From: Megasphaera sp. MJR8396C
GTDB lineage: Bacteria; Bacillota; Negativicutes; Veillonellales; Megasphaeraceae
Direction: 5' to 3'
DNA length: 42,480 nucleotides
NCBI RefSeq assembly: GCF_001546855.1
Contig: NZ_KQ958170.1
Location: forward strand, 1-42,480
Below, piece after piece: positions 1 to 8,582 of this stretch. Made by a program: the position numbers and the translations under genes. The stretch's first letter is position 1. Each line of letters opens with the position of its first letter. Below the pieces are notes generated by a model that ran no database searches, was not told where the DNA came from, and saw nothing but the letters and a program-made list of their open reading frames with translations.

Positions 1-22
1 GGTCTAACTTTTTGGGGTCACA
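1..22 (-). mobile_element. Probable terminal inverted repeat of an IS3-family element, cut by the window edge
   Basis: Read on the minus strand these bases begin TGTGACCCCAAAAAGTTAG, which closely resembles the TG-starting ends of IS3-family (IS150-group) insertion sequences as I remember them. The adhesin frame enters this sequence and stops within six codons, as expected for a gene cut by an insertion. No transposase is visible because the rest of the element would lie left of the window. The family assignment is inference from the end alone. Confidence 0.5.
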
Positions 23-807
23 TCAAAGGCCATGGCCTGTTTGACGTCGTAAGCACCGCCGGCAGCCGAGATTTCAAAGCCTTTATCGGTTTGGAGCGGG
101 TGCAGTCCGGCTAATGCCGCCGAGACGGCGCCGACTTGGTCGATTTCCGTTCCTAAAGAGCGAAGATCCTGATGGAGGGAGATGGAAGCAGATTGGAGCT
201 GACCTACGGTCGCAGCGTCAGTGACGGCTGTCCCATCGGCAACATGCGTAATGCGCCGGGTCAAACTATCGGAGCCAACAGAAATTGTATTTTCTTCATC
301 GGCGACGCTGTTAGCCCCGAGAGCCACGCTGTTCTTGGCCGACGCCTGGCTGGCGTAGCCCAATGCCAATCCGTTTTCAGCCGCTCTGGTAACTTCTGCT
401 TTATACCCAAGCGCTGCCGACTGGACGCCGTTAGACTTGGCATAGGCACCGATGGCCGTACCCGTCTTGGACGCATACGTATCTAACCCGAAGTCGCTGC
501 GAGAATTATGGACGACGACGCGGGCTACGTCATGGGTACCACTCAGGTTTTCCGGATGATTTCCCTTGCCGGTCGTTTCATCGATTCCATAAGGATTGTC
601 TTCAGCTGCCGTCTTCGACGTAACCAGGACAGAAGCCCCGGCACGGGCATCGACGCGGGCTGTATCTGCCGTCGCCCCTTCATGAGTCTGCGTCGAATCA
701 CCGACGTTAAGGAAAGAACCGTCTCCCACATAATCAGCTGCCAAAACCATACTCCCTGCCATAGCTGCAATAACCATAGCGGCACTCACTGCTTTTACTG
801 TCTTCAT
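4..807 (-). pseudogene. YadA-like trimeric autotransporter adhesin, C-terminus truncated
   Basis: A signal peptide covers about residues 1-23 (cleavage near VLA). Residues about 110-175 carry the short Ala/Gly-rich head repeats of YadA-type adhesins. A typical neck follows (ISVGS, then THVADGTAVTDAATVGQL), then a short stalk and the start of the anchor (AVSAALAGLHPLQ). Family members end in a four-strand membrane anchor of roughly 70 residues. Here only about one strand remains before the frame runs into an insertion-sequence-like end and stops after 267 residues. The product was probably an outer-membrane surface adhesin and is now unlikely to be anchored. The start is supported by GGGAGATG upstream and a promoter at 857-885. 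Recognition of the family is firm; loss of function is inference. Confidence 0.75.
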
Positions 808-856
808 ACTGCCACATCTCCCATAAATGATAGTGTATTTTTAAAATTCCTTGCTT

Positions 857-885
857 AATATATAACAATCGATATTGTATATCAA
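857..885 (-). promoter_or_regulatory. Promoter for the YadA-like adhesin gene
   Basis: On the minus strand TTGATA (880-885) and TATATT (857-862) are separated by 17 bases and lie about 50 bases before the start codon. The spacer contains the inverted repeat ACAATATCGATTGT, a possible regulator site. Confidence 0.5.
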
Positions 886-1218
886 TACCATTTACGCAAT
901 TTTGTTATTATTTTCACATGAAAAGTTATATAATGGCTCCAAGAGAAGGGCCCATGACGGCCTGTCTCTGCCTATAACCAAAGAAAAGTAATCCTTGTAA
1001 CCGTCTAATAACTTCATGCCTTGATTCGTTTCCGGCCAAAGAAAAACGGTATAAAGAGTTCCCTTTATACCGTTCTTATCGACACTATATTTCAAAATCT
1101 ATGAAATTTTTCAACTATTTTTTTACGTCTACCGTAGCTACCGCGAACAGACCTTAAAGAGTACCGCTCTCTCGATGCCTTCGTGACAGGCATGCTGCAG
1201 AGGTTGACTTTTATGGGT
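886..1218. other. Intergenic stretch without a convincing gene
   Basis: Besides the terminator at 1041-1074, this stretch holds a small inverted repeat at 1175-1193 (ATGCCT/AGGCAT) just after the beta-helix gene. A 67-codon minus-strand frame (892-1095) crosses the terminator, lacks a ribosome site and resembles nothing I know. I see no RNA gene. Confidence 0.4.
1041..1074 (-). terminator. Rho-independent terminator downstream of the beta-helix gene
   Basis: A perfect 12-bp stem AACGGTATAAAG/CTTTATACCGTT (1045-1056 with 1063-1074) is followed on the minus strand by a T-rich run. It lies about 145 bases past the stop codon of the beta-helix protein gene. Confidence 0.7.
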
Positions 1219-2598
1219 TTATAAGGGCTTTACCTTGCCGCCGTCAGTCAGTTTTACCGTCTGCCCCTTAAGCCAAGCGTTGGCCTTGTTGCTCTTATCG
1301 TAATAAATCGTATGTCCATTGCTGCGAATATTGCCGAGCGTCGAATCTTCATCGGTCAAAGCCGAGACATAGGAGTCCCCGGTCACATTCCAGACCGACG
1401 AAGCATCGAGGGACAGTGCGGCAACCTTGGCCGTGTGTTTGGGATTCATGGCACCGCTCCAATTCGAACCGTTCGTCAGGCTGACGGAAACGGTACTGAT
1501 GTTATTGGCAACGACGTCGCCTTTCAGCGATTGTTTGGCTGCCGTGAATTCAAAGTCACCGCCGTTTGAGCCTTCCGTCCCCCAGCGGTCGCTGGTAACT
1601 TCAATAAGGTTCTTATTATTCGGCGATTCAATGACGGTATTGGTCAGGCTGGCAACGGCCTTCGTATTGGTAACGTAGAACATGGCTCCGTCGGAATAGT
1701 TGTGGAGCGTCGAATTTTTAGCCGTAAAGGAAGCCGTCCCCGTCCCGGCATCGCCGGAGAAGCTCTGGTAGAGCATGACGCCGTGCCGTTTGAACCCGGC
1801 CAGCGTCGAGTCTTCTACAAAAATCGAATTTTTTCCTTCGACGCAGGCGATTTCACTGCCCTTGGCGATGCCGCTGCTCTTGGTGACGACGATATTGCCC
1901 GTAGAATAGATGACCGGACTGCCTTCACCGCTCGTCGAAAGGGTACTGCCCGTAGCGTAGACATTCCCTTCGCCCCGGTCGGTCGCCAGGGACGCGGAAT
2001 GAGCTCCCGCCGTCGTAATGTTCACATTTTCACCGTGAATCGTCCCGCCGTACGTCGCGTCGAGGCCGCGAGAGGAGTTCCCCTTGGTGTTAATCGTGAG
2101 ATTTTTGACGGTGACGTCGGCTTTTTCACCCGTTGCAAAAACGGCATTGGCCCCTTCGGCAGCAGAACTTATGGACGCATCGGTAACAGCAGCCGTACTA
2201 TTGGAAACGAGGAGGACGGCATTCTGACCGTTGAAATTACTGCCGTCATCACTGGTCGTATCGCCCGTCTTTGAAAGGCGGACCTTCTGCAAGGTTACGT
2301 TAGCCCCTTGTTCTGCCAGGACAGCATTTTCATCGGCTTCGGTAGCCGTAATATCCTGATTAACCAGGAGTGCCTGTTTGCCCGTAATCCGCTGAGCGGC
2401 TGTAAATTCAGAGATGGATTTGCCCTGCTGTCCCTGCGGAGGCATCCCTTGAGGCGGCATGCCTTGGGGCGGCATCCCCTGAGACATCATCGGCCCGGCC
2501 GGCATCGACATATCCTGAGCCGATACGATACCCAGTCCCATCGACATAGAAAGGCAGACAGCAGCTGCTAGTTTTGTCATATTCATCGTCATTTTCAT
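1219..2598 (-). CDS. Secreted beta-helix surface protein
   Basis: The 459-residue product has a signal peptide (about 1-27, ending VSA) and then a Met/Pro/Gly/Gln-rich linker with three MPPQG units (about 42-55). The rest is repetitive, rich in Thr, Ser, Asn and Gly with short alternating hydrophobic strands (for example SRGLDATYGGTIHGENV), typical of a right-handed beta-helix. Similar secreted beta-helix proteins occur widely in gut Firmicutes, but no enzymatic role is established and I see no catalytic signature. It probably acts at the cell surface or outside. A longer frame begins at 2679, but the start at 2598 is preferred because AGAAAGG/GAGGG lies just upstream and the signal peptide begins there. 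It stands alone, with its own -10 at 2626-2631 and a terminator at 1041-1074. Confidence 0.7.
   Translation of the reverse strand: MKMTMNMTKLAAAVCLSMSMGLGIVSAQDMSMPAGPMMSQGMPPQGMPPQGMPPQGQQGKSISEFTAAQRITGKQALLVNQDITATEADENAVLAEQGANVTLQKVRLSKTGDTTSDDGSNFNGQNAVLLVSNSTAAVTDASISSAAEGANAVFATGEKADVTVKNLTINTKGNSSRGLDATYGGTIHGENVNITTAGAHSASLATDRGEGNVYATGSTLSTSGEGSPVIYSTGNIVVTKSSGIAKGSEIACVEGKNSIFVEDSTLAGFKRHGVMLYQSFSGDAGTGTASFTAKNSTLHNYSDGAMFYVTNTKAVASLTNTVIESPNNKNLIEVTSDRWGTEGSNGGDFEFTAAKQSLKGDVVANNISTVSVSLTNGSNWSGAMNPKHTAKVAALSLDASSVWNVTGDSYVSALTDEDSTLGNIRSNGHTIYYDKSNKANAWLKGQTVKLTDGGKVKPL
2438..2482 (-). repeat. Three tandem 15-bp repeats encoding MPPQG
   Basis: Three adjacent 15-base units (2438-2452, 2453-2467, 2468-2482) differ at a few positions and encode the Met-Pro-Pro-Gln-Gly linker of the secreted beta-helix protein. 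In-frame tandem units of this kind can vary in copy number between strains. Confidence 0.75.
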
Positions 2599-2625
2599 AT
2601 CCCTCATCCTTTCTTGTTTTTCCCG

Positions 2626-2631
2626 ATTATA
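2626..2631 (-). promoter_or_regulatory. Probable -10 element for the beta-helix gene
   Basis: A perfect TATAAT on the minus strand lies 27 bases before the chosen start at 2598, giving a very short leader. No good -35 element is seen at 16-18 bases, so the promoter may need an activator. Confidence 0.35.
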
Positions 2632-2716
2632 CACCACCTCGATAACACGGGCGTAATAGCGGCTGCACGATACAGTCACAATATGGCCTCAGACTGGCCG
2701 AAGATATGGCAATTTT

Positions 2717-2749
2717 TTATCTGCCGGAAGGGTAATATCCGGCAGATAA
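2717..2749. repeat. Perfect 12-bp inverted repeat, possible operator or RNA hairpin
   Basis: TTATCTGCCGGA (2717-2728) pairs with TCCGGCAGATAA (2738-2749) around a 9-base loop. It lies between pyruvate kinase and the beta-helix gene, about 90 bases upstream of the latter's -10. There is no T-run after it on either strand, so it is not an ordinary terminator. Confidence 0.5.
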
Positions 2750-2807
2750 TTTCGTCCAAACGTGACATGATATTGATGAATGAAACAAGAAAAGTTGCCC
2801 CTAACGT

Positions 2808-2856
2808 AAAACTCCCCCATAAGCAGACCTTTGACAGTCTAACTCATAGGGGAGTA
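2808..2856 (-). terminator. Terminator downstream of pyruvate kinase
   Basis: ACTCCCCTATGAG and CTTATGGGGGAGT form a 13-bp stem with one wobble pair and one mismatch. It lies 30 bases past the pyk stop and is followed by a short TTTT on the minus strand. Confidence 0.55.
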
Positions 2857-2885
2857 ATTCGTTATGCCTTAATTATTTTCTTATC

Positions 2886-4634
2886 TTATCGAGCGTTTGC
2901 TGCGCCTCGGAAGATCGTGCCGCGGCTGGCATCAACGGTAACGACTTCGCCGTTATTCAAGACGTCGGCAGCATGTTCAGAGCCGACGACGGTCGGGATA
3001 CCGAGGGTGATGGCCACGATAGCCGATTCACTGGTAAGGCCGGCTTCTTCGGAAACGATAGCGCTGGCGCGTTTCATGTATTCGACAAAGTCAGCACGAG
3101 CTGCGCGGAGGACCAAGATGCAGCCGTCCGTAAAGTTTTTCTGCAAATCTTCCAGCGATTCGGCAACGCAAACTTTGCCGACAGCCGATTTACGGCCGAT
3201 ACCGGTACCGCGGAGGAGGACGTCACCGACGACCTGAACGCGGATCATGTTGGTCGAACCAGCTTTAGCAACGGGAACACCGGCCGTCAGGACGACAAGG
3301 TCACCGGCTTTAATGAGGTCATTGTCGAGGGCTGCAAAGATAGCATTGTCGACAACAGCGTCAGAATCAACGGCTTCTTTACCGTTAATGGCCTGAACGC
3401 CCCAGTTGAGCTGTAAACGGCGAACGATGGCTTCGTGCGGAGAAACAGCGACGATCGGGCAATCCGGACGGAATTTAGAAATCATCTGGGCTGTGCCGCC
3501 GCGTTCGGTCGAAGCGATGATGGCCGAAGCGTGGAGGTCTTTGGCAATCTTAACGACGGCTTTACCGATGGATTCGGTCGTCGTTGCCGATTCGGAATCG
3601 TCATCTTCAAAAGGTCTCGATGTAAAGTTACTTTCCGTGAAGGTAGCAACGCGAGCCATGGTTTCAACGGCTTCTACCGGATAGAGGCCGCCAGCCGTTT
3701 CACCGCTAAGCATGATAGCGTCGGTGCCGTCGATGATAGCGTTGGCAACGTCACTCGTTTCAGCACGGGTCGGACGCGGGTTGTTGCACATCGATTCCAA
3801 CATCTGTGTTGCCGTAATGACCGGTTCGCCGGCTTCGTGGCATTTACGGATGAGGACTTTCTGAAGCATCGGGACTTCTTCAGCCGGTACTTCGACGCCG
3901 AGGTCACCACGGGCTACCATGATGCCGTCGCTCATCTTAATGATTTCGTCAATATTGTTGACAGCGGCCTGACATTCGATCTTAGAGATGATCTTCATTT
4001 CGCTGTTGTGTTTTTCAAGCAGTTTGCGGATGGTCAGAACGTCTTTGCCGCGCTGAATGAAGGAAGCAGCAATGAGGTCCATGTTCATACGGCAGCCAAA
4101 TTCGATATCGGCAGCATCCGTTTCAGAGACAGCCGGCAGGTTGATGGCGATGCCCGGTACAGCAACGCGCTTGCGGTCGCTCATCTTGCCGCTGTTGATG
4201 ATTTTCGTGTGGATATCTTCGCCTTCTACGCTGACGACTTCAAGGTTTACCAAGCCGTCGGACAAGAGGATATGGTCACCGGCTTTAACGTCCTGCGGCA
4301 ACTGTTTATAGTTCATAGAAGCGATGGTTTCGTCGCCTACTACGTCACGAGCGGTCAACGTAAAATCATTGCCGGCTTCCATCATGATCGAGCCGTTTTT
4401 GAATTTGCCCAACCGAATTTCCGGTCCTTTCGTGTCGAGGAGCAGAGCTACGGGGATACCTAATTTTTTCGAAGCAGCGCGAACCATGTCGATGCGCTGT
4501 TTATGTTCTTCATGAGACCCATGGGAGAAATTAAAACGGGCAACGTTCATGCCGGCTTTAATCATCTTTTCAATAATTTCCGGAGTATTAGAACTGGGGC
4601 CTAAAGTGCAGACGATCTTGGTTTTTTTTAGCAT
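2886..4634 (-). CDS. pyk: Pyruvate kinase with C-terminal PEP-utiliser-like domain
   Basis: This cytoplasmic glycolytic enzyme transfers phosphate from phosphoenolpyruvate to ADP. The start MLKKTKIVCTLGPSS, the ISKIE segment with the catalytic lysine, ARGDLGVEV and ATQMLESM are diagnostic. At 582 residues it is the long form with an extra domain after about residue 475, as in Bacillus relatives. In that extra domain the usual TSHAA motif, whose histidine is the phosphorylation site in true PEP-utilising enzymes, reads TSESA, so the domain is probably structural or regulatory. A frame runs upstream to 4658, but AAGGAGA seven bases before the ATG at 4634 decides the start. The gene has its own promoter (4742-4770) and terminator and is not in an operon. 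Confidence 0.95.
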   Translation of the reverse strand: MLKKTKIVCTLGPSSNTPEIIEKMIKAGMNVARFNFSHGSHEEHKQRIDMVRAASKKLGIPVALLLDTKGPEIRLGKFKNGSIMMEAGNDFTLTARDVVGDETIASMNYKQLPQDVKAGDHILLSDGLVNLEVVSVEGEDIHTKIINSGKMSDRKRVAVPGIAINLPAVSETDAADIEFGCRMNMDLIAASFIQRGKDVLTIRKLLEKHNSEMKIISKIECQAAVNNIDEIIKMSDGIMVARGDLGVEVPAEEVPMLQKVLIRKCHEAGEPVITATQMLESMCNNPRPTRAETSDVANAIIDGTDAIMLSGETAGGLYPVEAVETMARVATFTESNFTSRPFEDDDSESATTTESIGKAVVKIAKDLHASAIIASTERGGTAQMISKFRPDCPIVAVSPHEAIVRRLQLNWGVQAINGKEAVDSDAVVDNAIFAALDNDLIKAGDLVVLTAGVPVAKAGSTNMIRVQVVGDVLLRGTGIGRKSAVGKVCVAESLEDLQKNFTDGCILVLRAARADFVEYMKRASAIVSEEAGLTSESAIVAITLGIPTVVGSEHAADVLNNGEVVTVDASRGTIFRGAANAR

Positions 4635-4741
4635 ACAGATTTCTCCTTTTCTACTCACATAGACGTATCGATTTACGTTTCTGTTCCCAGTGGTACGATT
4701 TTTGTCCCACTAGTGCAATATACGGCTATTGCTCACTTGCG

Positions 4742-4770
4742 ATTGTACCGTATTCCCTCGAATATTGCAA
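4742..4770 (-). promoter_or_regulatory. Sigma-70-type promoter of pyk
   Basis: On the minus strand TTGCAA (4765-4770) and TACAAT (4742-4747) are separated by exactly 17 bases. They lie immediately after the terminator of the upstream peptidase gene and about 110 bases before the pyk start. Confidence 0.7.
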
Positions 4771-4773
4771 GAT

Positions 4774-4804
4774 AAAAAGAGGGGAGACTTTATAAACTCC
4801 CCTC
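4774..4804 (-). terminator. Terminator of the M13 peptidase gene
   Basis: A perfect 8-bp stem GAGGGGAG/CTCCCCTC (4779-4786 with 4797-4804) is followed on the minus strand by TTTTT. It lies 25 bases past the stop codon of the peptidase. Confidence 0.85.
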
Positions 4805-4828
4805 AAAGATTTTATACTTTTGTTATAA

Positions 4829-6811
4829 TTACCACAGGTGAACGCGTTTCTGGGGCGCTACGTACATCCCATCGCCACTTTGAATCCCATAGGCGGTATA
4901 AAAGCCGTCCGTCGCTGACAGGGCGCCGTTGACACGGGCTTCGCCAAGGGGATGGGGATCGTTCTGGATCAGGTACAACAGTATCTGATCGGTCATCTTG
5001 GTCGCAAAGATGGCGGCAAAGGAATGATAGATATCGCGCAGCATGGCTTCATCGCCCTTGGCAATCTCGGTTACAACCGACAGGCCGCCGCAGTCGGCAA
5101 TGGCTTCATTGCTGACCAGCTTTCCATTTTCATGGAGGCCTTGGCCGACGGTATAGTTGTCATAATAAGGGCCGAAGGCGGCAGACAGCTTCTGAAAAGC
5201 CTCGGAATCTTTCTTCGTCCACCAGTTCTTCAACCGCCCTTCACTATCATACTTACTGCCGTTGGGGTCAAAGGCATGAGAGATTTCATGGCCGATGACG
5301 ACGCCGATACCGCCGAGATTGGCACCGCGTGACGCCTTGGCATCATAGAAGGGAGGCTGAAGGATTCCGGCTGGAATGGTGATGCTGTTATTTTCCGGAA
5401 TATAGGCCGCATTGACATCCTGGGGATCAAAGGCGTACCACTTGTTGGGATTAAAATTCGTCCCTAGCAGGGCATGGACCTGCTGCCGTTCTAAGACGCC
5501 GTTGTGCATGATGTTGGTCAGTAAATCACCGCCATCTTCCGGAGCAATGACGTCGGGCATGCTTTCGATGATCGGTTTGTCATCGGCAGCCGGCCCGCCG
5601 ACGAAGACGCGCAAGCTGTTCAGTTTTTCAATGGCCTTGGCCCTCGTCTTGGGGCTGAGCCAGTCGTTGGCTTCGAGACGCAGTTTGTAGACGTCCCGGA
5701 TTTCCCGGATCATGTCCTTGACGTCATCGACGACGGCTGCTGTACTGTGATTCTGCATATAAATCTGCCCGACCTCATAGGACAGCATAGACTGGACCAT
5801 GCGGCTGGCCGTTTCCTTGTCGTCCCGGGCTTTGGCGATGCCGAAGCGCTGGCGCAAATAGTCGCGCTGGAGGTCCCGCAGTTTGATATACGCACTGGGG
5901 GCAAACCCGTTATATACCTGGAAAACGGCATAACTCTTTAAGAGGTCTAAGTTATCGGCCGTATAGAGGGCATCGAACTGCTGTAAATAGTCGGGATTAG
6001 ACAAGAAAAACTGCTTTTCCTTCGTCAAATCGAGGCCGGCTAATATGGTTTGCGCCCCCATATTAGGCATGAGTTTCTTGAGTTCGCCTTGCGATACGAG
6101 ACGATTCTGAATGGTTACGTCGTTGCGCTGTTCACTGGTCAAGAGGCTGGGTCCCAACTTTTGTTCCATGGCAAAAATAGCTTCGCTGTGAGCAGACGCC
6201 TTATCCGGCGTTTCCCCGGCTTCTTCCAAGACATGGGCCACGTAGTTACGATAGGCTTTCCAGGCACCTGGCTGTGGTTCTTTTTCCAATTCGTCTCTCG
6301 TAAAAGACGGCGCGGTCACAAGGATTCGCGGAATATAGCGCAGCCCCGTCGGCATACGATCGGCCGTATAACCGACGAAGACGTCGGTTCCCGTCTTTTC
6401 ACTCACCGTCTGAAGGGCCTTGGTCAGTTCCGTCAAGTTCGTCGCCTGTTCAATCGGTTCCGTCAAGGCCTTCAATTGTCCCGGCGCCGTTTCATTTCGT
6501 TTTTCGTTATCTAAGGCGCTGACATAGAGGTCGGCTATTTTCTGTTCCGGAGAGCCTTTCGGATAAGATCCCTGTTTTTTTGCAATGGCTTCCAACTCTT
6601 TCCCTAAGGCCTTTTTATTTTCTAAAGAAAGTTCCGAAAACCAGGACCATGAAGCTTCTGTCGGCGCGATTTTCTTTTCCTGCAGAACGCCCTGATTGAC
6701 AGCTTGATAGAAATTATCTTTCTCCGAGACATCACTGGCACAGACCGAACCGAAGCCGATGAGACTCATCAATACAACAGCCGTAAGTTGTTTTTTCACA
6801 CTACCCTTCAT
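4829..6811 (-). CDS. Secreted M13-family (neprilysin/PepO-like) zinc metallopeptidase
   Basis: The roughly 660-residue protein has a signal peptide (hydrophobic core LTAVVLMSLIGFGSV, cleavage near CAS). It then has the M13 N-terminal domain starting DNFYQAVNQ. The C-terminal catalytic domain carries the zinc motif HEISH within VIGHEISHAFDPNG and the third-ligand region NEAIADCGG (usually ENIADxGG). Such enzymes cleave short peptides. With a signal peptide in a diderm cell it would act in the periplasm or at the surface. Two starts are possible: 6823, with GAGAGG touching the ATG, and 6811, with better spacing and a more usual signal peptide; I chose 6811. It follows queC by about 60 bases in the same direction and may be partly cotranscribed with it. 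A strong terminator follows. Confidence 0.9.
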   Translation of the reverse strand: MKGSVKKQLTAVVLMSLIGFGSVCASDVSEKDNFYQAVNQGVLQEKKIAPTEASWSWFSELSLENKKALGKELEAIAKKQGSYPKGSPEQKIADLYVSALDNEKRNETAPGQLKALTEPIEQATNLTELTKALQTVSEKTGTDVFVGYTADRMPTGLRYIPRILVTAPSFTRDELEKEPQPGAWKAYRNYVAHVLEEAGETPDKASAHSEAIFAMEQKLGPSLLTSEQRNDVTIQNRLVSQGELKKLMPNMGAQTILAGLDLTKEKQFFLSNPDYLQQFDALYTADNLDLLKSYAVFQVYNGFAPSAYIKLRDLQRDYLRQRFGIAKARDDKETASRMVQSMLSYEVGQIYMQNHSTAAVVDDVKDMIREIRDVYKLRLEANDWLSPKTRAKAIEKLNSLRVFVGGPAADDKPIIESMPDVIAPEDGGDLLTNIMHNGVLERQQVHALLGTNFNPNKWYAFDPQDVNAAYIPENNSITIPAGILQPPFYDAKASRGANLGGIGVVIGHEISHAFDPNGSKYDSEGRLKNWWTKKDSEAFQKLSAAFGPYYDNYTVGQGLHENGKLVSNEAIADCGGLSVVTEIAKGDEAMLRDIYHSFAAIFATKMTDQILLYLIQNDPHPLGEARVNGALSATDGFYTAYGIQSGDGMYVAPQKRVHLW

Positions 6812-6874
6812 ATACTCTACCATCCTCTCAAAACTAAACTCTCTATGGAAAGAGGCTATGACCGACGCAGCCCC

Positions 6875-7558
6875 CTATCGTAAGGCCGGGTCGGCAACGC
6901 CGTTAGCCGCAAAGGCCGCAGCCCGATCACGACAGGTTCCGCAGACACCGCACGGTTTATCGCCGCCTTCATAGCAGCTCCAAGTCAGTTCATACGGAGC
7001 GCCCAGACGCAGCCCTTCTTTCACGACGCCGGCCTTGTTCCAAGACAGGAGCGGCGCTTCTAAATGGCAGGTCCTGCCCGAGCCTTCGTAGATGGCCGTA
7101 TTCATGGCCGTCTCAAATTCCGGCGTGCAGTCGGGATAGGCCCGGCCGGCTGCATCGTCGGCATGAGCCCCGTAGTAGATGACTTCAGCCCCAACGCTGA
7201 CAGCAATAGCAGCTGCAAAGGACAAAAACAATCCGTTTCTAAAGGGGACGTACGTATCAACCGTCCCTTCTCCGCCCTTTTCTGCCAGTTGGTCGGCATA
7301 GGATTCAGCCGCGATTTTCTTATGACTGCCTTGTAAAAGTGAACTGTCGCTTAAAGAAAAAGCCTGCGATAAGTCGACTTCCCGATGGGCTACGCCGTAG
7401 TAAGCGGCAACCTTGCGGGCCGACTCTAATTCCTTGGCGTGTTTCTGTCCGTAATAGGACGTCAAGGCCAGGACGTCTTCCTTCTTATATTTTGCCAGGG
7501 CGATGGCCAGACACGTCGTAGAGTCGACGCCGCCGCTGAGCAGTACCACACATTTCAT
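6875..7558 (-). CDS. queC: 7-cyano-7-deazaguanine synthase QueC
   Basis: QueC converts 7-carboxy-7-deazaguanine, ammonia and ATP to preQ0 in queuosine (tRNA) synthesis in the cytoplasm. The PP-loop SGGVDSTT sits at residues 8-15. The zinc-binding cysteines are in the C-terminal part (SCYEGGDKPCGVCGTC). The length of 227 is normal. AGGAGG stands seven bases before the ATG. The usual partners queD, queE and folE are not in the window. It lies 29 bases after an EamA-type transporter gene, and the two probably share the promoter at 8500-8528; whether that transporter moves a queuosine precursor is open. Confidence 0.95.
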   Translation of the reverse strand: MKCVVLLSGGVDSTTCLAIALAKYKKEDVLALTSYYGQKHAKELESARKVAAYYGVAHREVDLSQAFSLSDSSLLQGSHKKIAAESYADQLAEKGGEGTVDTYVPFRNGLFLSFAAAIAVSVGAEVIYYGAHADDAAGRAYPDCTPEFETAMNTAIYEGSGRTCHLEAPLLSWNKAGVVKEGLRLGAPYELTWSCYEGGDKPCGVCGTCRDRAAAFAANGVADPALR

Positions 7559-7587
7559 AAAAAGCCTCCTAATGGATAATCAAGTGT

Positions 7588-8469
7588 TCAAACCTTGCCG
7601 GCCGTCGCGCCCGTCCTTTGACCTGGACGAACGATGCAGACGATGCCGATTAAAATCATGGCCATGCCAAGAAGGGTCATGGCCGTCATCGGTTCATCCA
7701 GGACCAGGACGCCGCTGATGACGCCGACGACGGGGACGCCAAGGATGGCAATGGCTGCCTTGGCCGCCTCAATCTGAGTCAGGAGATAGTTCCACATGAA
7801 AAAGGCCAGGGACGAAGCCATGATTCCGTTATAAAGCAGACAGCCCACAGCCAGTGGCGTCCACTGAATCGTCCCGCTCTCCATAACCGCCGCCTGAACG
7901 CCCAAGGCCAGGGCGCCGACGACCATCTGCCACGTCGTGTATTGAATGAGATTACAGTCATTAGCCTTCATGCGCCGATCTTGAATTTTGACGATAATCC
8001 CCGCTGCCGCCCAGGCAGCTGCCCCGACCAGTGTCAGGACGACAATCGATAAGTCGCCGCCGCTGTCGACGTTCATGAGAAGCCACATGCCGGCCATACT
8101 GACGATGATGCCGATGACTTTTCGCCGCGTCAGGTGCTCGCCCAAGAAGAAATGGGCCATCAGGGCCATCCATACGGGCATACTGTAATTGAGGACGGCA
8201 ACCAGCCCGGCCCCCAGTGTTACCATACCGATTTGAATGGCTGCCGTATTGACGGCGATCTGCAAAAATCCCGTAATGGCAATCCACGGCCAATAACGCC
8301 GCGGCGGAATCGGCAGTTTCAACCAGAAACAGACGGCCAGCAGGACCATGGCCCCGATAATGAAGCGGTAACAGGAAAAGGTAACCGGCGGAAAAAATAG
8401 GTTGGCTTCCTTCATGACGACCCAGTTGAAGCCCCAAACCAGATAAATGGCAAACAAGAGCTTAATCAC
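7588..8469 (-). CDS. EamA/DMT-family transporter
   Basis: The 293-residue protein has about ten hydrophobic segments arranged as two EamA repeats, for example YLVWGFNWVVMKEA at the N-terminus and VPVVGVISGVLVLDEP in the second half. Members of this drug/metabolite transporter superfamily move amino acids, sugars, purines or other small metabolites across the inner membrane, and the substrate cannot be told from sequence. The start codon is GTG, with GGGAGG seven bases before it. It is the first gene of a probable two-gene unit with queC. Confidence 0.85.
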   Translation of the reverse strand: MIKLLFAIYLVWGFNWVVMKEANLFFPPVTFSCYRFIIGAMVLLAVCFWLKLPIPPRRYWPWIAITGFLQIAVNTAAIQIGMVTLGAGLVAVLNYSMPVWMALMAHFFLGEHLTRRKVIGIIVSMAGMWLLMNVDSGGDLSIVVLTLVGAAAWAAAGIIVKIQDRRMKANDCNLIQYTTWQMVVGALALGVQAAVMESGTIQWTPLAVGCLLYNGIMASSLAFFMWNYLLTQIEAAKAAIAILGVPVVGVISGVLVLDEPMTAMTLLGMAMILIGIVCIVRPGQRTGATAGKV

Positions 8470-8499
8470 CGCAATCCCTCCCTACGCATATATACTTCC

Positions 8500-8528
8500 A
8501 TTATAACGGTTCGTATCCGATTTGTCGC
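8500..8528 (-). promoter_or_regulatory. Promoter for the EamA transporter-queC unit
   Basis: TATAAT (8500-8505) and GCGACA (8523-8528) on the minus strand are separated by 17 bases. They lie about 35 bases before the GTG start of the transporter. Confidence 0.55.
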
Positions 8529-8582
8529 GGTTAAGATATGCTGAGTATCTCATTCGTGGATTGATGTAGATAATTTAAATCA

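Noticed and set aside
892-1095. 67-codon minus-strand frame in the gap left of the beta-helix gene
   Set aside because: It crosses a clear terminator hairpin, has no ribosome site and no recognisable protein features.
1702-2274. 190-codon plus-strand open frame
   Set aside because: It is antisense to the beta-helix protein gene and has no protein-like features.
3435-4463. 342-codon plus-strand open frame
   Set aside because: It lies entirely opposite pyruvate kinase, which is unmistakable; the frame is an antisense shadow.
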